A stretch of 64,000 nt of DNA from CAYQMF01 sp964418595 (GTDB lineage Bacteria > Planctomycetota > UBA1135 > UBA2386): the NCBI GenBank assembly GCA_964418595.1, contig CAYQMF010000012.1:1-64000 (forward strand), written 5' to 3'. Positions 1 to 9,500 of the stretch are shown piece by piece. Positions within the stretch are counted from its first letter, which is position 1. Each line of letters starts with the position of its first letter. The translations under genes and the position numbers were made by a program. The notes under the pieces were generated by a model. That model saw only the letters and a list, made by a program, of their open reading frames with translations. It was not told the origin of the DNA and did not search any database.

Positions 1-207
1 GGCGAGGCGTTGTGCCTCGTCGCGCTGCGCGGCATCGGCACCCTCCGCCGCCACCGCCGCGAACGCGCGCGCGGCGAGGTCGCGCGCCTTCTCGCGCACC
101 GCCGGCGCGAGGTCTCGCTCCGGCGGCAGATCGGCGGCGAGGGTGGCCGGGTCGAGCGAGGGCGCGGAGCACGCCACCAGGAGCAGGACGATCGCCAGCC
201 GTTGCAC
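1..207 (-). CDS. Putative lipoprotein, 3' part cut by window edge
   Basis: A GTG-start reading frame of 69 codons runs off the left edge. Its N-terminus begins MQRLAIVLLLVACS, a short signal peptide ending in a lipobox (LVAC) with the lipidated cysteine at residue 13. The rest that is visible is Ala/Arg/Glu-rich and probably helical. It is divergent from the genes that follow, with about 57 bp to the next plus-strand start. I see no recognisable domain. The start rests on the signal peptide and lipobox; no other strand or frame here reads as well. Envelope anchoring is inferred from the lipobox. Confidence 0.6.
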   Translation of the reverse strand, partial: MQRLAIVLLLVACSAPSLDPATLAADLPPERDLAPAVREKARDLAARAFAAVAAEGADAAQRDEAQRLA

Positions 208-263
208 GACACCCCATTAGTCGACCAGGGGAACGTGCGCCAGCGTGCGCTACGCTTGGCCCG

Positions 264-382
264 ATGCCGCGCATCACCAAGTCGATCGCCTGGCTCGTAG
301 GGCGCACGCCGCTCGTCGGGCAGACGCGCCTGTTGCCCGCCGGCAGTGAGCCCACTGCCCTCGCCACCGCGGAGGCCTGCGC

Positions 383-386
<4 letters not shown>
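264..386 (+). pseudogene. Cysteine-synthase-like N-terminal fragment
   Basis: A 40-codon frame whose first 25 residues follow the N-terminus of O-acetylserine sulfhydrylase (CysK): SIAWLVGRTPLV matches the family pattern SIxxLIGNTPLV, and RLLPAGS matches the RL-x-P-x-GS that follows it. The PLP-lysine region and all of the rest of CysK are missing. The frame stops after about ten more residues, exactly overlapping the MoxR start (ATGA at 383-386). It may be a relic of a deleted cysK or a chance short peptide now used as a leader for moxR. Only the short local similarity supports it. Confidence 0.35.
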
Positions 387-1396
<1,010 letters not shown>

Positions 1397-1439
1397 CGGC
1401 GAAGCCCGCTGCCACGGCGCGTTCGACCCCGGGCCAAAA

Positions 1440-1615
1440 ACCTGCCCGCGCGCAGGAAAGATCCGCGAGGTGGTTCGTCTACCACAGGACATGGGACGAG
1501 CGTCCCGGCCGACCGGTCGACTGCAGGGATGACCGGAGTTCGATGAGAGGGCAGGTCGGGACAGATCCTGGCGGAGACCGGGGGGTCGCAAGACCCCTCG
1601 GTCTCGCTTTTTTTT
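1440..1615 (+). ncRNA. Possible structured small RNA ending in the 1574-1615 terminator
   Basis: This stretch has no convincing reading frame but several short hairpins in a row: GTGGT/ACCAC near 1471-1486, GGGAC/GTCCC near 1492-1505, and the palindrome CGACCGGTCG near 1509-1518. It ends in the strongest intrinsic terminator of the window. It does not carry the GGAAGGAAGCAG core of SRP RNA, nor enough of the RNase P or tmRNA conserved core to be named. It could be an independent sRNA or a long structured 3' UTR of the MoxR gene. The 5' end is a guess. Confidence 0.3.
1574..1615 (+). terminator. Strong intrinsic (Rho-independent) terminator
   Basis: A 14-bp stem (1574-1587 with 1592-1605, one G-T wobble) is closed by a GCAA tetraloop (GNRA class) and followed after two bases by eight T residues (1608-1615). 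This is a textbook intrinsic terminator. It closes transcription from the MoxR gene or from an RNA gene between 1397 and 1573. Confidence 0.9.
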
Positions 1616-1693
1616 GCAGCGGCCAGGGCGCGCGCTCGCCGACGATGATGCTTCGTCCCCGCGACGCACTCCGGGCATGAGCGAGCCCCCGAA

Positions 1694-2020
1694 ATGAGCG
1701 AGCAGTCGGATCACGAGTTCACGAAGTCGGCTGACGCGTGCATGCACGCTCTGTTCGCGAAGCTGACGAACCTCGACCCGGATGAGGTCGACGCGGATCT
1801 CGCCGCCGGCGTAATGACCCTCGAGTTTGCGGATGGACGGAAGTTCATCCTCAACCGGCAAACGGCTGCGCATCAGATCTGGCTCGCTCACGGTGTCACC
1901 GCCTACCACTTCGCCCGCGAACCGGACGGCCGCTGGATGGACACGAAGGGGCGTGGCGAGCTCGCGATGCTGCTTGCGAGGGCGATCTCCCAAAAGCTCG
2001 GGCGACCCGTCACGCTCTGA
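1694..2020 (+). CDS. cyaY: Frataxin-like iron-binding protein (CyaY family)
   Basis: A 108-residue protein with the whole frataxin fold in order. The N-terminal acidic helix is about residues 8-38. The beta sheet includes GVMTLEFADGRKFILNRQ (about 39-57), then HQIWLA (60-65) and the GRWMDT strand (79-84). The C-terminal helix is rich in Leu. NRQ followed by QIWLA and W-x-DT is the CyaY/frataxin signature. Frataxins bind Fe and modulate IscS-dependent Fe-S cluster assembly in the cytoplasm. No isc or suf gene is visible nearby: the neighbours are a terminator upstream and a secreted protease downstream. CyaY is best known from Proteobacteria and mitochondria, so its presence in this background is notable. 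Confidence 0.8.
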   Translation: MSEQSDHEFTKSADACMHALFAKLTNLDPDEVDADLAAGVMTLEFADGRKFILNRQTAAHQIWLAHGVTAYHFAREPDGRWMDTKGRGELAMLLARAISQKLGRPVTL

Positions 2021-2111
2021 ATCGGCCGGTCAACCCAAGCCACGGCGCGGGCGCAACTTGCCCGCCCCCTGCCACCCGGTACGCTCTCCGCCAGATCAAG
2101 TAGGAGTCCCC

Positions 2112-4643
2112 ATGCGCACACCCTCGCGTCGCGTCTCGTCCTTCCTCGCCCTCGGCCTGCTCGCCGCCTGCGGCGGCGGCGGCGGCGGCGGTCCCGTGAA
2201 TGCCACCCTGCAGGGCGCCCTCACCGTCCCGCAGCTCGCCGCAGGTGGTGGCCGGTTGATCACCGACCGCGACCTCGACAGCGTGGCCTACCAGGCCCAA
2301 CCCCTCGGGGCACTCGATGCGGGCGAAGCGCTGGCCCTTACAGGGCGTGTCGGCGGCGACGACCCGCTCGACATCTTCCGCCTGACCAGCGACGCCGCGC
2401 GCCTCGTGGTCACGGCGCCGCAGGACGCACGCGTCGAGGTCTTCGACGCCACCGACGTGCGCTGCGTGCTGGCCGTCGCGCCGGGGCAGAAGGCTGAACT
2501 CCGCGTGTTGAGCCCGGTCGCCCTCGACGTGGCGGTGGCCGCGCGCGCCGGCGAAGTCGGCTACGAGGTCGGCATCGTGTCCATGAAGGACGACGGCAGC
2601 GAAGCTCCGGTCGCACCGCTGTCGCGCCTCGCGCCTGGCGTCGCCAGCTCACTGATCACGGTGTACCTGGGCGCCCAGCACGAGATGCTGCCGGGCCAGG
2701 TGATCGTCGAGTTCGCGGAGGACACGGCCGGCCCGCTGTCGACGCACGAGGCTCTCGGCCGGCTCGGTCTCGTGCGTGCAGAGGTCACGGTGCCCGGGCC
2801 CATCCAGAAGTACTTCGTGACCGCCCCGCTGCTGTCGGTGGGTCAGGGCGCGTCGCTCGCCACGAGCCTCGAGCTCGAGACCTGCGCAGTGGCACAGCGC
2901 GCGATGGCGATTCCTGGTGTGCGCGCCGCGAGTCCCAACCACATCTACCACGCCTTCCAGAACAACCCGAACGACCCGCTCTTCGTGCAGCAGTGGCACT
3001 ACACGCAGATCAAGGCGCAGCAGGCATGGGCGTTGTTCGCCGGCGCACCCGGCTCGACCAGCGTGATCACCGCGATCATCGACACCGGCATCGTGCTCAA
3101 TCACCCCGACTTCCCAAACCGCCTCATCAGCGGCTACGACATGATCTCCGAACCTGCCAACGCCCTCGACGGTGACGGCATCGACCCGAACCCCGATGAC
3201 CCGGGCGACAAGCTCGGTACCGGCCTGCCGAGTACGTTCCACGGCACGCACGTGGGTGGGACGGTCGGCGCCGCGACCAACAACAGCACCGGGGTCGCCG
3301 GGATGGACTGGAGCTGCAAGCTGATGCCGGTCCGCGTGCTCGGCAAACAGGGTGGCACCAGCGAGGATATCGCCCAAGGCATCCGCTTCGCGGCCGGACT
3401 CAGCAACGCCTCCAACACTGTCCCGCCCCAACGTGCCGACGTCATCAACATGAGCCTGGGTGGGCTCGGTGGCTCGGCGGTCCAGGAGTCGGCGTGCAAC
3501 GCCGCCGACGCCGCAGGCGTGCTCGTGGTCTGCGCCGCCGGCAACGACAACTCGTCGACCAACAACTTCCCCGCCGCGTACCCGGTGTGCCTGTCGGTCG
3601 GCGCCGTGCGCTTCGACAAGCAGCGCGCCCCGTACTCCAACTTCGCGAGCACGGTCGACATCTGGGGTCCTGGCGGCGACACGTCCGTCGACCAGAGCGG
3701 CGACGGCCAGCCGGATGGCGTGCTCTCGTGCATGGCCGCGCACCAGAACGGCACGAGCCAGCTGCTGCTCGGCTACTCGTACAGCCAGGGCACGTCGATG
3801 GCCTGTCCGCATCTCGCCGGCGTCGCCGCGCTGATCAAGGGCAGGGTCCCCGCTGCGACGAATGCCCAGATCCGTGCCGCCATCGAGAACACCGGCGAGA
3901 CGATCGCCGCGGGCAAGCTGGTGGACACGTTCGCCGCCGTGCAGTCCGCCGGTGGCAACGCCACCAACCCGATCCTGCGCGCGGCGAACACGACCCTCGC
4001 CCTGACCGGCACGGCACCGACCGGCAACATCGCGCTCAGCAACGTGGGTAGCACCGCGACCACCCTGACCCTCGTGCAGGGCCAGGTCGTGATCGCCTAC
4101 CAGACCGGCAACAACTGGTTGACGAGCGCGACCCTGGCCGGCGGCGCCGGCACCGGCATCAGCCACACACGGATCGACATGACCGCCAACCCCGCGGGGC
4201 TCGCCAACGGCAAGTACCAGGCGACGGTCACGATCACCCCGCAGACCGCGGGCGTGAACTCCGTGGTCATCCAGGTCACGCTCACCATCGGCGCGACCGC
4301 CGGCGGCTCCAACGAGATCTTCGTCGTGGTGGCCGACTCGGTGACCATTGCGAACAAGGGGCAGGCGCAGACCAACGCCGGGAGCAACTACGCCTACAGC
4401 ATCGCCAACGTGCCGGTCGGCAGTTACCTGCTGGTCGCAGGCACCGATCGCGACAACGACGGGTACATCGGCGACGAGGGCGAGCTGTTCGGCATCTGGC
4501 CGTCCAACGACTCGCCGTTGATCCTGGCGGTTTCGGCGGCGGGTACGTTCACCGGCCTCAACTTCACGTTGCAAGGTCAGGCCGTGCAGCAGGGAGTTGG
4601 CGGCGGCGGCACGAAGCTCCCGCCGATCGCGCTGCGTCGCTGA
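2112..4643 (+). CDS. Subtilisin-like (S8) serine protease, lipoprotein
   Basis: A secreted 843-residue S8 peptidase. The ATG at 2112 follows a TAGGAGT ribosome site and gives a signal peptide with lipobox LAAC and a Gly-run linker. Residues about 60-300 form a propeptide-like region; GQVIVEF resembles the fervidolysin-type pro-domain. The catalytic domain has Asp324 (IIDTGI), His377 (HGTHVGG) and Ser562 (GTSMACPHLAG), with an AAGNDN oxyanion segment between. After about 600 there is a beta-sandwich and a final domain containing DRDNDGYIGDEGE, an EF-hand-like calcium loop. The triad is intact, so it is probably an active extracellular or surface protease. A longer frame starts at 1827 but would overlap the frataxin gene. 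Confidence 0.9.
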   Translation: MRTPSRRVSSFLALGLLAACGGGGGGGPVNATLQGALTVPQLAAGGGRLITDRDLDSVAYQAQPLGALDAGEALALTGRVGGDDPLDIFRLTSDAARLVVTAPQDARVEVFDATDVRCVLAVAPGQKAELRVLSPVALDVAVAARAGEVGYEVGIVSMKDDGSEAPVAPLSRLAPGVASSLITVYLGAQHEMLPGQVIVEFAEDTAGPLSTHEALGRLGLVRAEVTVPGPIQKYFVTAPLLSVGQGASLATSLELETCAVAQRAMAIPGVRAASPNHIYHAFQNNPNDPLFVQQWHYTQIKAQQAWALFAGAPGSTSVITAIIDTGIVLNHPDFPNRLISGYDMISEPANALDGDGIDPNPDDPGDKLGTGLPSTFHGTHVGGTVGAATNNSTGVAGMDWSCKLMPVRVLGKQGGTSEDIAQGIRFAAGLSNASNTVPPQRADVINMSLGGLGGSAVQESACNAADAAGVLVVCAAGNDNSSTNNFPAAYPVCLSVGAVRFDKQRAPYSNFASTVDIWGPGGDTSVDQSGDGQPDGVLSCMAAHQNGTSQLLLGYSYSQGTSMACPHLAGVAALIKGRVPAATNAQIRAAIENTGETIAAGKLVDTFAAVQSAGGNATNPILRAANTTLALTGTAPTGNIALSNVGSTATTLTLVQGQVVIAYQTGNNWLTSATLAGGAGTGISHTRIDMTANPAGLANGKYQATVTITPQTAGVNSVVIQVTLTIGATAGGSNEIFVVVADSVTIANKGQAQTNAGSNYAYSIANVPVGSYLLVAGTDRDNDGYIGDEGELFGIWPSNDSPLILAVSAAGTFTGLNFTLQGQAVQQGVGGGGTKLPPIALRR

Positions 4644-4663
4644 CGCCGAAGGACCCGCCGCGA

Positions 4664-5344
4664 CTACGCCGCCGCGAAGTGGGCGCGCAGGACGGTGACG
4701 AGGTCGTGCAGCGACCCGAGCGGCAAGTCCACGCCCTCGGGTTGCGCACAGGGAAAGGACGGCGAAGGCACCCACGCCACGAAGCAGCCGGCCGCGCGCG
4801 CGGCGGCGACGCCGGTGCGGCTGTCCTCCACGGCGATGCACGCGGTCGCCGACACGCCGAGCGCAGCGGCTGCGGCCAGATACACATCCGGGGCCGGCTT
4901 CTGGCGCGGCACGTCGTCGTGGCCGGACACGCGCACCGGCAACCGGGGCAGCAGGCCCGCCGCGCTCAACAACGCGTCGATCTGCGCCCGCACCGAACCC
5001 GACGCCACGGCCCGGGCCAGGCCTCGCCGGTCGAGCAGGTCCAGCAGTTCGACCGCGCCGGGGTTGGCGCACAGGCCGAACCCCGGCGCGCGCGCGACGA
5101 CGAGTTCGGTGCGACGCGCGATGATCTGAGCGACGCTCGCGGCGAACCCGTGCCGCGCAAGCAGCGCGCCGAAGAACTCGACGTCGCCCCGGCCGGCGAG
5201 CGCGCGGTAGTCATCCGCGGTCAGCACGACGCCCACTTCGGCGAGGACGTCGGCGGCCGTCGCCTTGTGCAAGGGCTCGGTGTCGACGAGCGTGCCGTCG
5301 AGATCCAGCAGGAGGGCGTGCAGCGGAGCCGGGAGTCTTCGCAT
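4664..5344 (-). CDS. HAD-superfamily phosphatase (beta-phosphoglucomutase / phosphoglycolate type)
   Basis: A 226-residue haloacid dehalogenase-like hydrolase. Motif I is LLDLDGTLVDTE with nucleophile Asp14 and acid/base Asp16. The helical cap follows, motif II is in VASGS (about 114-118), motif III Lys lies in QKPAPD (about 148-153), and motif IV is VEDSRTG (about 172-178). This is the subfamily I cap type shared by phosphoglycolate phosphatase and beta-phosphoglucomutase; the substrate cannot be read from sequence. It starts 26 bp after the histidine kinase stop on the same strand, so the two are probably co-transcribed. Confidence 0.85.
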   Translation of the reverse strand: MRRLPAPLHALLLDLDGTLVDTEPLHKATAADVLAEVGVVLTADDYRALAGRGDVEFFGALLARHGFAASVAQIIARRTELVVARAPGFGLCANPGAVELLDLLDRRGLARAVASGSVRAQIDALLSAAGLLPRLPVRVSGHDDVPRQKPAPDVYLAAAAALGVSATACIAVEDSRTGVAAARAAGCFVAWVPSPSFPCAQPEGVDLPLGSLHDLVTVLRAHFAAA

Positions 5345-5370
5345 CGGAACGCGTGCGCGATGCCGGCTCT

Positions 5371-6717
5371 TCAGCCCGCGCTGGTCAACCCCTGCACGGC
5401 GCCGGCGACGCTCGGGAACACGAGCGTGAACGTCGCGCCCTGCCCGGGCTCGCTCTGCACCGACACGTGCCCGCCACTGGCGCGCATGAAGCGATCGACG
5501 CCGACGAGGCCGAGCCCCGTCCCCTGCCCCTTGGGCTTGCTCGTGACGAAGGGAGTGAAGAGCCGCGGCAGGATCTCCGGATCGATGCCCGGACCTTCGT
5601 CGGTCACGGCGAGCGTCGCGGCGTCACCGTCCGCGCGCAGGCGGATGGTGACCGTGCCGCGCCGCATCGCCTGCTTGGCGTTGATGACGAGGTTGGACAG
5701 GGCGTGCTCGAGTTCTTCTGGCACGAGGTGCACGAACACCGGCTCGGCGGGCAGGTCGGTCTCGAGCACGATCGCGGCGGGCAGGATCGCGCGCACGCGC
5801 TCCGCGAACTCCCGACACTCCTCCGTGAGACTCACGGTCTGCGCCAGTCCCTCGCCCGGATGCGCCATCGCCAGCAGTTGTTCGAGCGCGTTCCCCGCCG
5901 ACTGCAGCGCCTGACGGATCTGTTCGAGGCGGCGATCCTTCTCTTCGGAGTCGGCCTGCATCCCCAGCGCGACGTGTCCGTTCACGACCTGGAACTTGTT
6001 GCGGAGCTGATGCACGGCCATCGCGGTCATCTCGCCGATGGTCGCCACCCGCATGGCGTGGCGCAGGAGTCGTTCCCGCTGGCGCAGGGCGCGCAGCGTC
6101 TCTTCGATGCGGTCGCGCTGCGTGATTTCGAGCTCGAACAAGCCGAGCATCGCCCGGTGCAGCATCGCCCCGAGCAGCCCACCCGCGAGCAGGATGGCCA
6201 CGACCGGAAGCGCGTAGGCGCGCGACGAGAACGACGTCATCGCGACCTCCTGGAAGTGCGCGCAGGTGGCGAGCGACACGGCGGCGACGAGCGCCATGGC
6301 GAGACCAGGGATCACGCCGAACCCGACCGCCGTGAGCACGACGAGGAGCGGCTGCAGGAACCAGCCCGGCGACAGCACGCCGCGCGGCAGGACCTTCGCG
6401 AGCGCGAGCACGAACAGGCCCCACGCGAGCCACCTGCCGCCGCGCAGGAGACGGCCGGCGCGCGTGTGCCCGAGCGCCACGAGGAACAACGGCAGCGCCA
6501 TGAGACTGGGCAGCGCCAGTTCGACCGGCTCGCGCGGGAAGGCCCGGTCGCTCCACGGCAGGTAGTCGGTGGGATCGAGGGCCGAGAGCCCGTGCCACCC
6601 GACGGCGACGATGGCCCAGCCGGCGGCTGCGACGCTCGCCACGACGCTGAACACGCCGAGCGATCGTCTCAGGCCGGCGACGACGGGTACGACATGCGGG
6701 TCGAGCGACGGCGCCAT
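5371..6717 (-). CDS. Membrane-bound sensor histidine kinase (NtrB-like)
   Basis: A 448-residue histidine kinase. About five or six hydrophobic segments fill residues 15-190. A coiled linker (about 195-225) leads to the dimerisation box AMAVHQLRNKF with phospho-acceptor His236. The ATPase domain has the N box NLVINAKQA (342-350), G1 box DEGPGI (373-378), FTPF (387-390) and G2 box GTGLGL (399-404). There is no PAS or periplasmic sensor domain, so the membrane core may sense directly. No response regulator is adjacent. The NtrC-like protein at 21868-23241 is the only candidate regulator in the window, and the pairing is only a guess. Confidence 0.88.
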   Translation of the reverse strand: MAPSLDPHVVPVVAGLRRSLGVFSVVASVAAAGWAIVAVGWHGLSALDPTDYLPWSDRAFPREPVELALPSLMALPLFLVALGHTRAGRLLRGGRWLAWGLFVLALAKVLPRGVLSPGWFLQPLLVVLTAVGFGVIPGLAMALVAAVSLATCAHFQEVAMTSFSSRAYALPVVAILLAGGLLGAMLHRAMLGLFELEITQRDRIEETLRALRQRERLLRHAMRVATIGEMTAMAVHQLRNKFQVVNGHVALGMQADSEEKDRRLEQIRQALQSAGNALEQLLAMAHPGEGLAQTVSLTEECREFAERVRAILPAAIVLETDLPAEPVFVHLVPEELEHALSNLVINAKQAMRRGTVTIRLRADGDAATLAVTDEGPGIDPEILPRLFTPFVTSKPKGQGTGLGLVGVDRFMRASGGHVSVQSEPGQGATFTLVFPSVAGAVQGLTSAG

Positions 6718-6793
6718 TCGGGCAAGCGGCCGCCGCCGTTGGCGCGGCCGTTGGCGCGCATGGTAGCGCGGTCCGCGCCAAGGTGAAGCACGC

Positions 6794-7438
6794 TCAGCGG
6801 CGGAGTTCGGGCTCCGGCGCGGTCGCCGCCACCTCGAGCAGGGTCCCGTCGTCGGCCTGCGGCAGCGCGATCCGCTCCGCGTGCAGCATCACCCGCGGGT
6901 AGCTGGCGTTCCCCCGCGCGCGCCAGCCGTACTTGCGATCGCCGCAGATCGGGCTGCCGAGGTCGGCGAGGTGCACGCGGATCTGGTTGCGGCGGCCGGT
7001 CTGCGGCGTGCACTCCACCAGGGTCGCACGGTCGCGTCGCCCGAGCGTGCGGTAGTCGGTGACCGCGGGTTCACCCTTACCCCGCGCCACCGACTGCACG
7101 ATCCCCGACGGCAGCTCGCGCAAGCGCGACTCCACCCGCCCGGCCGGCGGGTTGGGGGCGTGGCTGACCAACGCCAGGTACGTGCGCGTCGCGCGGTGCT
7201 CCATGAACACGGCCTCGAGCCAGACCTTCGCTTCCGGCGTCCTGGCCAGCACGAAGACGCCGCTGGTCTCCTCGTCGAGCCGATGCACGGCGAAGACGCG
7301 CTGCCCGAGCTGCGCGCCGACCGCGTCGACCACGGTCGTGCCGCGCCGCCCCGGCGCCTCGACCGCGAGCATGCCCGCGGGTTTGTCGACCACGACGAGG
7401 GCCTCGTCGGCGAAGAGGACGGAGATCGCGCGCGTCAC
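6794..7438 (-). CDS. RluA-family RNA pseudouridine synthase (no S4 domain)
   Basis: A 214-residue RluA-type pseudouridine synthase. VVDKPAGMLA near the N-terminus is the RluA motif I; the catalytic loop HRLDEETSG holds the nucleophilic Asp (about residue 52). Downstream are TGRRNQIRVHLA and GDRKYG, both family signatures. The S4 RNA-binding domain of RluC/RluD is missing, as in the short RluA/TruC-type enzymes. The likely start is a GTG (7438-7436), because upstream in-frame sequence is arginine-rich and not conserved. It lies 76 bp upstream of the histidine kinase on the same strand. The RNA target cannot be told. Confidence 0.85.
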   Translation of the reverse strand: MTRAISVLFADEALVVVDKPAGMLAVEAPGRRGTTVVDAVGAQLGQRVFAVHRLDEETSGVFVLARTPEAKVWLEAVFMEHRATRTYLALVSHAPNPPAGRVESRLRELPSGIVQSVARGKGEPAVTDYRTLGRRDRATLVECTPQTGRRNQIRVHLADLGSPICGDRKYGWRARGNASYPRVMLHAERIALPQADDGTLLEVAATAPEPELRR

Positions 7439-7670
7439 CGCCGCATGATCGCCACGCGGTGCGGGAACGGGTAGCTGTCTCAGCTCTCGATCGCGAAGAA
7501 GTGCTCGTTCGAGATGTGGCCGACGACAGGGGTCCGAAGTGCGGCACGTTGGCCGACGGCGTCGCGAGGCGCAGGAGGCAGGTCGATCCGCTACGTCGCG
7601 GACGTCGGACAGAGGCGCTAACATCCCCCATCGCTCGCGGCTCGATTGACCGCGGCCAGAGGTCGAAGCC

Positions 7671-9002
7671 ATGGCGCTGTTTCCCACGGTGGTTCGTCCC
7701 ATCTCCGTCCTCCTCCTCGCCACCGCGCTCGGTGCTCAGGTCTTCGTCGTCGATGCCGCTGGAGGCGCAGGCTCGCACTTCACCGACCTGCCGGCCGCGG
7801 TGGCTGTGGTGCCCGACGGTTCGACGCTGCGCGTGCGCGCGGGGACCTACACCGCGTTCGTCATCGACGGGAAGGGCCTGTCGATCGTCGGCGAGGGGGA
7901 TGTGAGGGTACCCCTCGCTCCCGCGAACAACACGGCGATCGTCGTGCGGCGCACGACCGCGAGTCAGCCCGTGTTGTTGAAGGGTCTCACGCTCACCACG
8001 CACGGCGGCAGCCTCTGGCCCGCGATCGGGGTCCTTCAGGCAGCCGGTCCAGTGGTCTTCGATTCCTGCAAGGAGGTCGACGTACACTTCGCCATCGATG
8101 CGAGTGCAGACGTACTCTTCGAACGCTGTTCTCTGGACGCATCATCCTTCTACCAGTTGACGAGCACGCACCCGCGGCTTCGCGTCACCGACAGCGTTCT
8201 CGAGCTGAGTTCGTGCGTCGTCATCGGCCAGGATCAGGTGCCCGCTCCTTCGGACCATGCGATCGAAGGGCGCCCGGCGCTCACACTCCTTCGGAGTCGC
8301 TGCGTCATCACCAACTCGACGTTGCGGGGCGGGCCAGGCACGCTCGGCTGCAACAAGCAGGCGGGTCCGTTCCGATGCTGGATCGTCCCGCCCGGGGCCG
8401 GGGGGGTCGGCGTGGCTGCATCGGCCTCGACGCTCATCGTCCGTGGCTCGACGATCGCCGGCGCGAACGGCGTCGACGAATGGCTGGACGTCGCGGGCCT
8501 GGTGCCTGCCGGCAATGGTGGCGACGGCCTCCGCCTGAACTCAGGGTCGCGCGCGATCCTGTTCGGGAGCGCGGTCATTGCCGGACGGGGCGGCTCGCCC
8601 ACCGGGCGGGCCGGGCGAGTATCGATCCTCGACGCCTCGTCCGCGCTGACGTCCGACCCGATGGCCCTCCCCACCAGCCTCGAACTCCGCGGTGCCTTCA
8701 CGCGAGGCAGCGTCGCGGAGTTCTTCGTGCGGGGCGCGCCGAACACTCCAGCGGTCATGCTCCTCGCGTACCGCGCCGATGTGCTACCCCTGGAGCCACT
8801 CGCGTACGGTTCCATGCTCGCCGCACCGGATCTCATGCTGGGTCCCTTCTGGATCCGGGCTTCGGGAGAGACGCGAGTGATCCTGCCGCTCACGCCGAAC
8901 TGGCCCTTGGGCGAGACCTACGCTGCGCAGGCCCTGTCGATCGAACCGGGCACCAACACGATCTGGCCCAGCAACCGCACGATCCTGCACGTCAACCGCT
9001 GA
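7671..9002 (+). CDS. Secreted right-handed beta-helix-like protein
   Basis: A 443-residue protein with a signal peptide (MALFPTVVRPISVLLLATALGAQ). FTDLPAAVAVVPDGSTLRV resembles the start of pectate-lyase/CASH-type beta-helix proteins, and repeated short hydrophobic strands with Gly/Asn turns follow (about 60-310). The last 100 residues form a separate beta-rich module ending in TILHVNR. No catalytic residues can be assigned. Extracellular polysaccharide or surface binding is the usual role for such folds, but here it is only inferred. The gene stands alone, with 232 bp of non-coding sequence upstream. Confidence 0.7.
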   Translation: MALFPTVVRPISVLLLATALGAQVFVVDAAGGAGSHFTDLPAAVAVVPDGSTLRVRAGTYTAFVIDGKGLSIVGEGDVRVPLAPANNTAIVVRRTTASQPVLLKGLTLTTHGGSLWPAIGVLQAAGPVVFDSCKEVDVHFAIDASADVLFERCSLDASSFYQLTSTHPRLRVTDSVLELSSCVVIGQDQVPAPSDHAIEGRPALTLLRSRCVITNSTLRGGPGTLGCNKQAGPFRCWIVPPGAGGVGVAASASTLIVRGSTIAGANGVDEWLDVAGLVPAGNGGDGLRLNSGSRAILFGSAVIAGRGGSPTGRAGRVSILDASSALTSDPMALPTSLELRGAFTRGSVAEFFVRGAPNTPAVMLLAYRADVLPLEPLAYGSMLAAPDLMLGPFWIRASGETRVILPLTPNWPLGETYAAQALSIEPGTNTIWPSNRTILHVNR

Positions 9003-9116
9003 GTCATTGCGGCCAGTCCAGGCCGACGGCGAGCCGTTGATCGGCCACGGCTTCGGGAGTTCGGGCCAAGAGCACGATCGCTCTGCACAAGCGCCCTGAG
9101 CCCGCATCGCAGCCCA

Positions 9117-9500
9117 TCACAATCCTGGGAGACAGCGACAAGGCAGCGCCGCCGCGGACACACCGACGCCGTTCTTGCCGAGCCAACGTGACTGGCGCGC
9201 GCGGCCGTCCTGGCGCCAGTGCGCGCGGACGCTCCAACGACACTCCTTCGGCAGGGCGGCGCGGTCGACCACGCAGTGGAGCTGACGCAGACCAGACCTC
9301 TGGAACACGACCTCCGTCGGCACCTCCCGTTCGAGACCCCACACGCAAACCTCGTACGTGACCTCTGTCGCCCCGCCCGGAACGAGAGCTGCCGGCCACG
9401 TCAGGTGCAGACTCCCCTGTTCGACCTCGGCGCGCGGCCGAAGACCGCTGCACCCGCCGGTGAACACGAGGAGGACTTGCAGCAGCAGGAGTCGCGTCAT
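9117..9500 (-). CDS. Small putative lipoprotein of unknown function
   Basis: A 127-residue protein starting MTRLLLLQVLLVFTGGCS, a signal peptide with a possible lipobox Cys at 17, followed by a short beta-rich domain containing four more cysteines. The ATG overlaps the stop of the upstream gene as ATGA (9500-9497), so the two are translated as a coupled pair. I recognise no family. The pairing with the 206-residue protein suggests a joint envelope role. Confidence 0.6.
   Translation of the reverse strand: MTRLLLLQVLLVFTGGCSGLRPRAEVEQGSLHLTWPAALVPGGATEVTYEVCVWGLEREVPTEVVFQRSGLRQLHCVVDRAALPKECRWSVRAHWRQDGRARQSRWLGKNGVGVSAAALPCRCLPGL

Noticed and set aside
1440..1573. SRP RNA, RNase P RNA or tmRNA in the gap before the terminator
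   Set aside because: The GGAAGGAAGCAG core of SRP RNA is absent, only a few bases resemble the RNase P GAGGAAAGTCC element, and there is no tRNA-like end.
2649..5072. Minus-strand 807-codon frame opposite the subtilisin gene
   Set aside because: Arginine/valine/glycine-rich shadow; the opposite strand has an intact S8 protease with its triad and signal peptide.
7439..7560. Short minus-strand peptide tail (GHISNEHFFAIES, then PFPHRVAIMRR) just upstream of the RluA gene
   Set aside because: It looks vaguely like a decayed gene end, but there is an in-frame stop and no family I can name.
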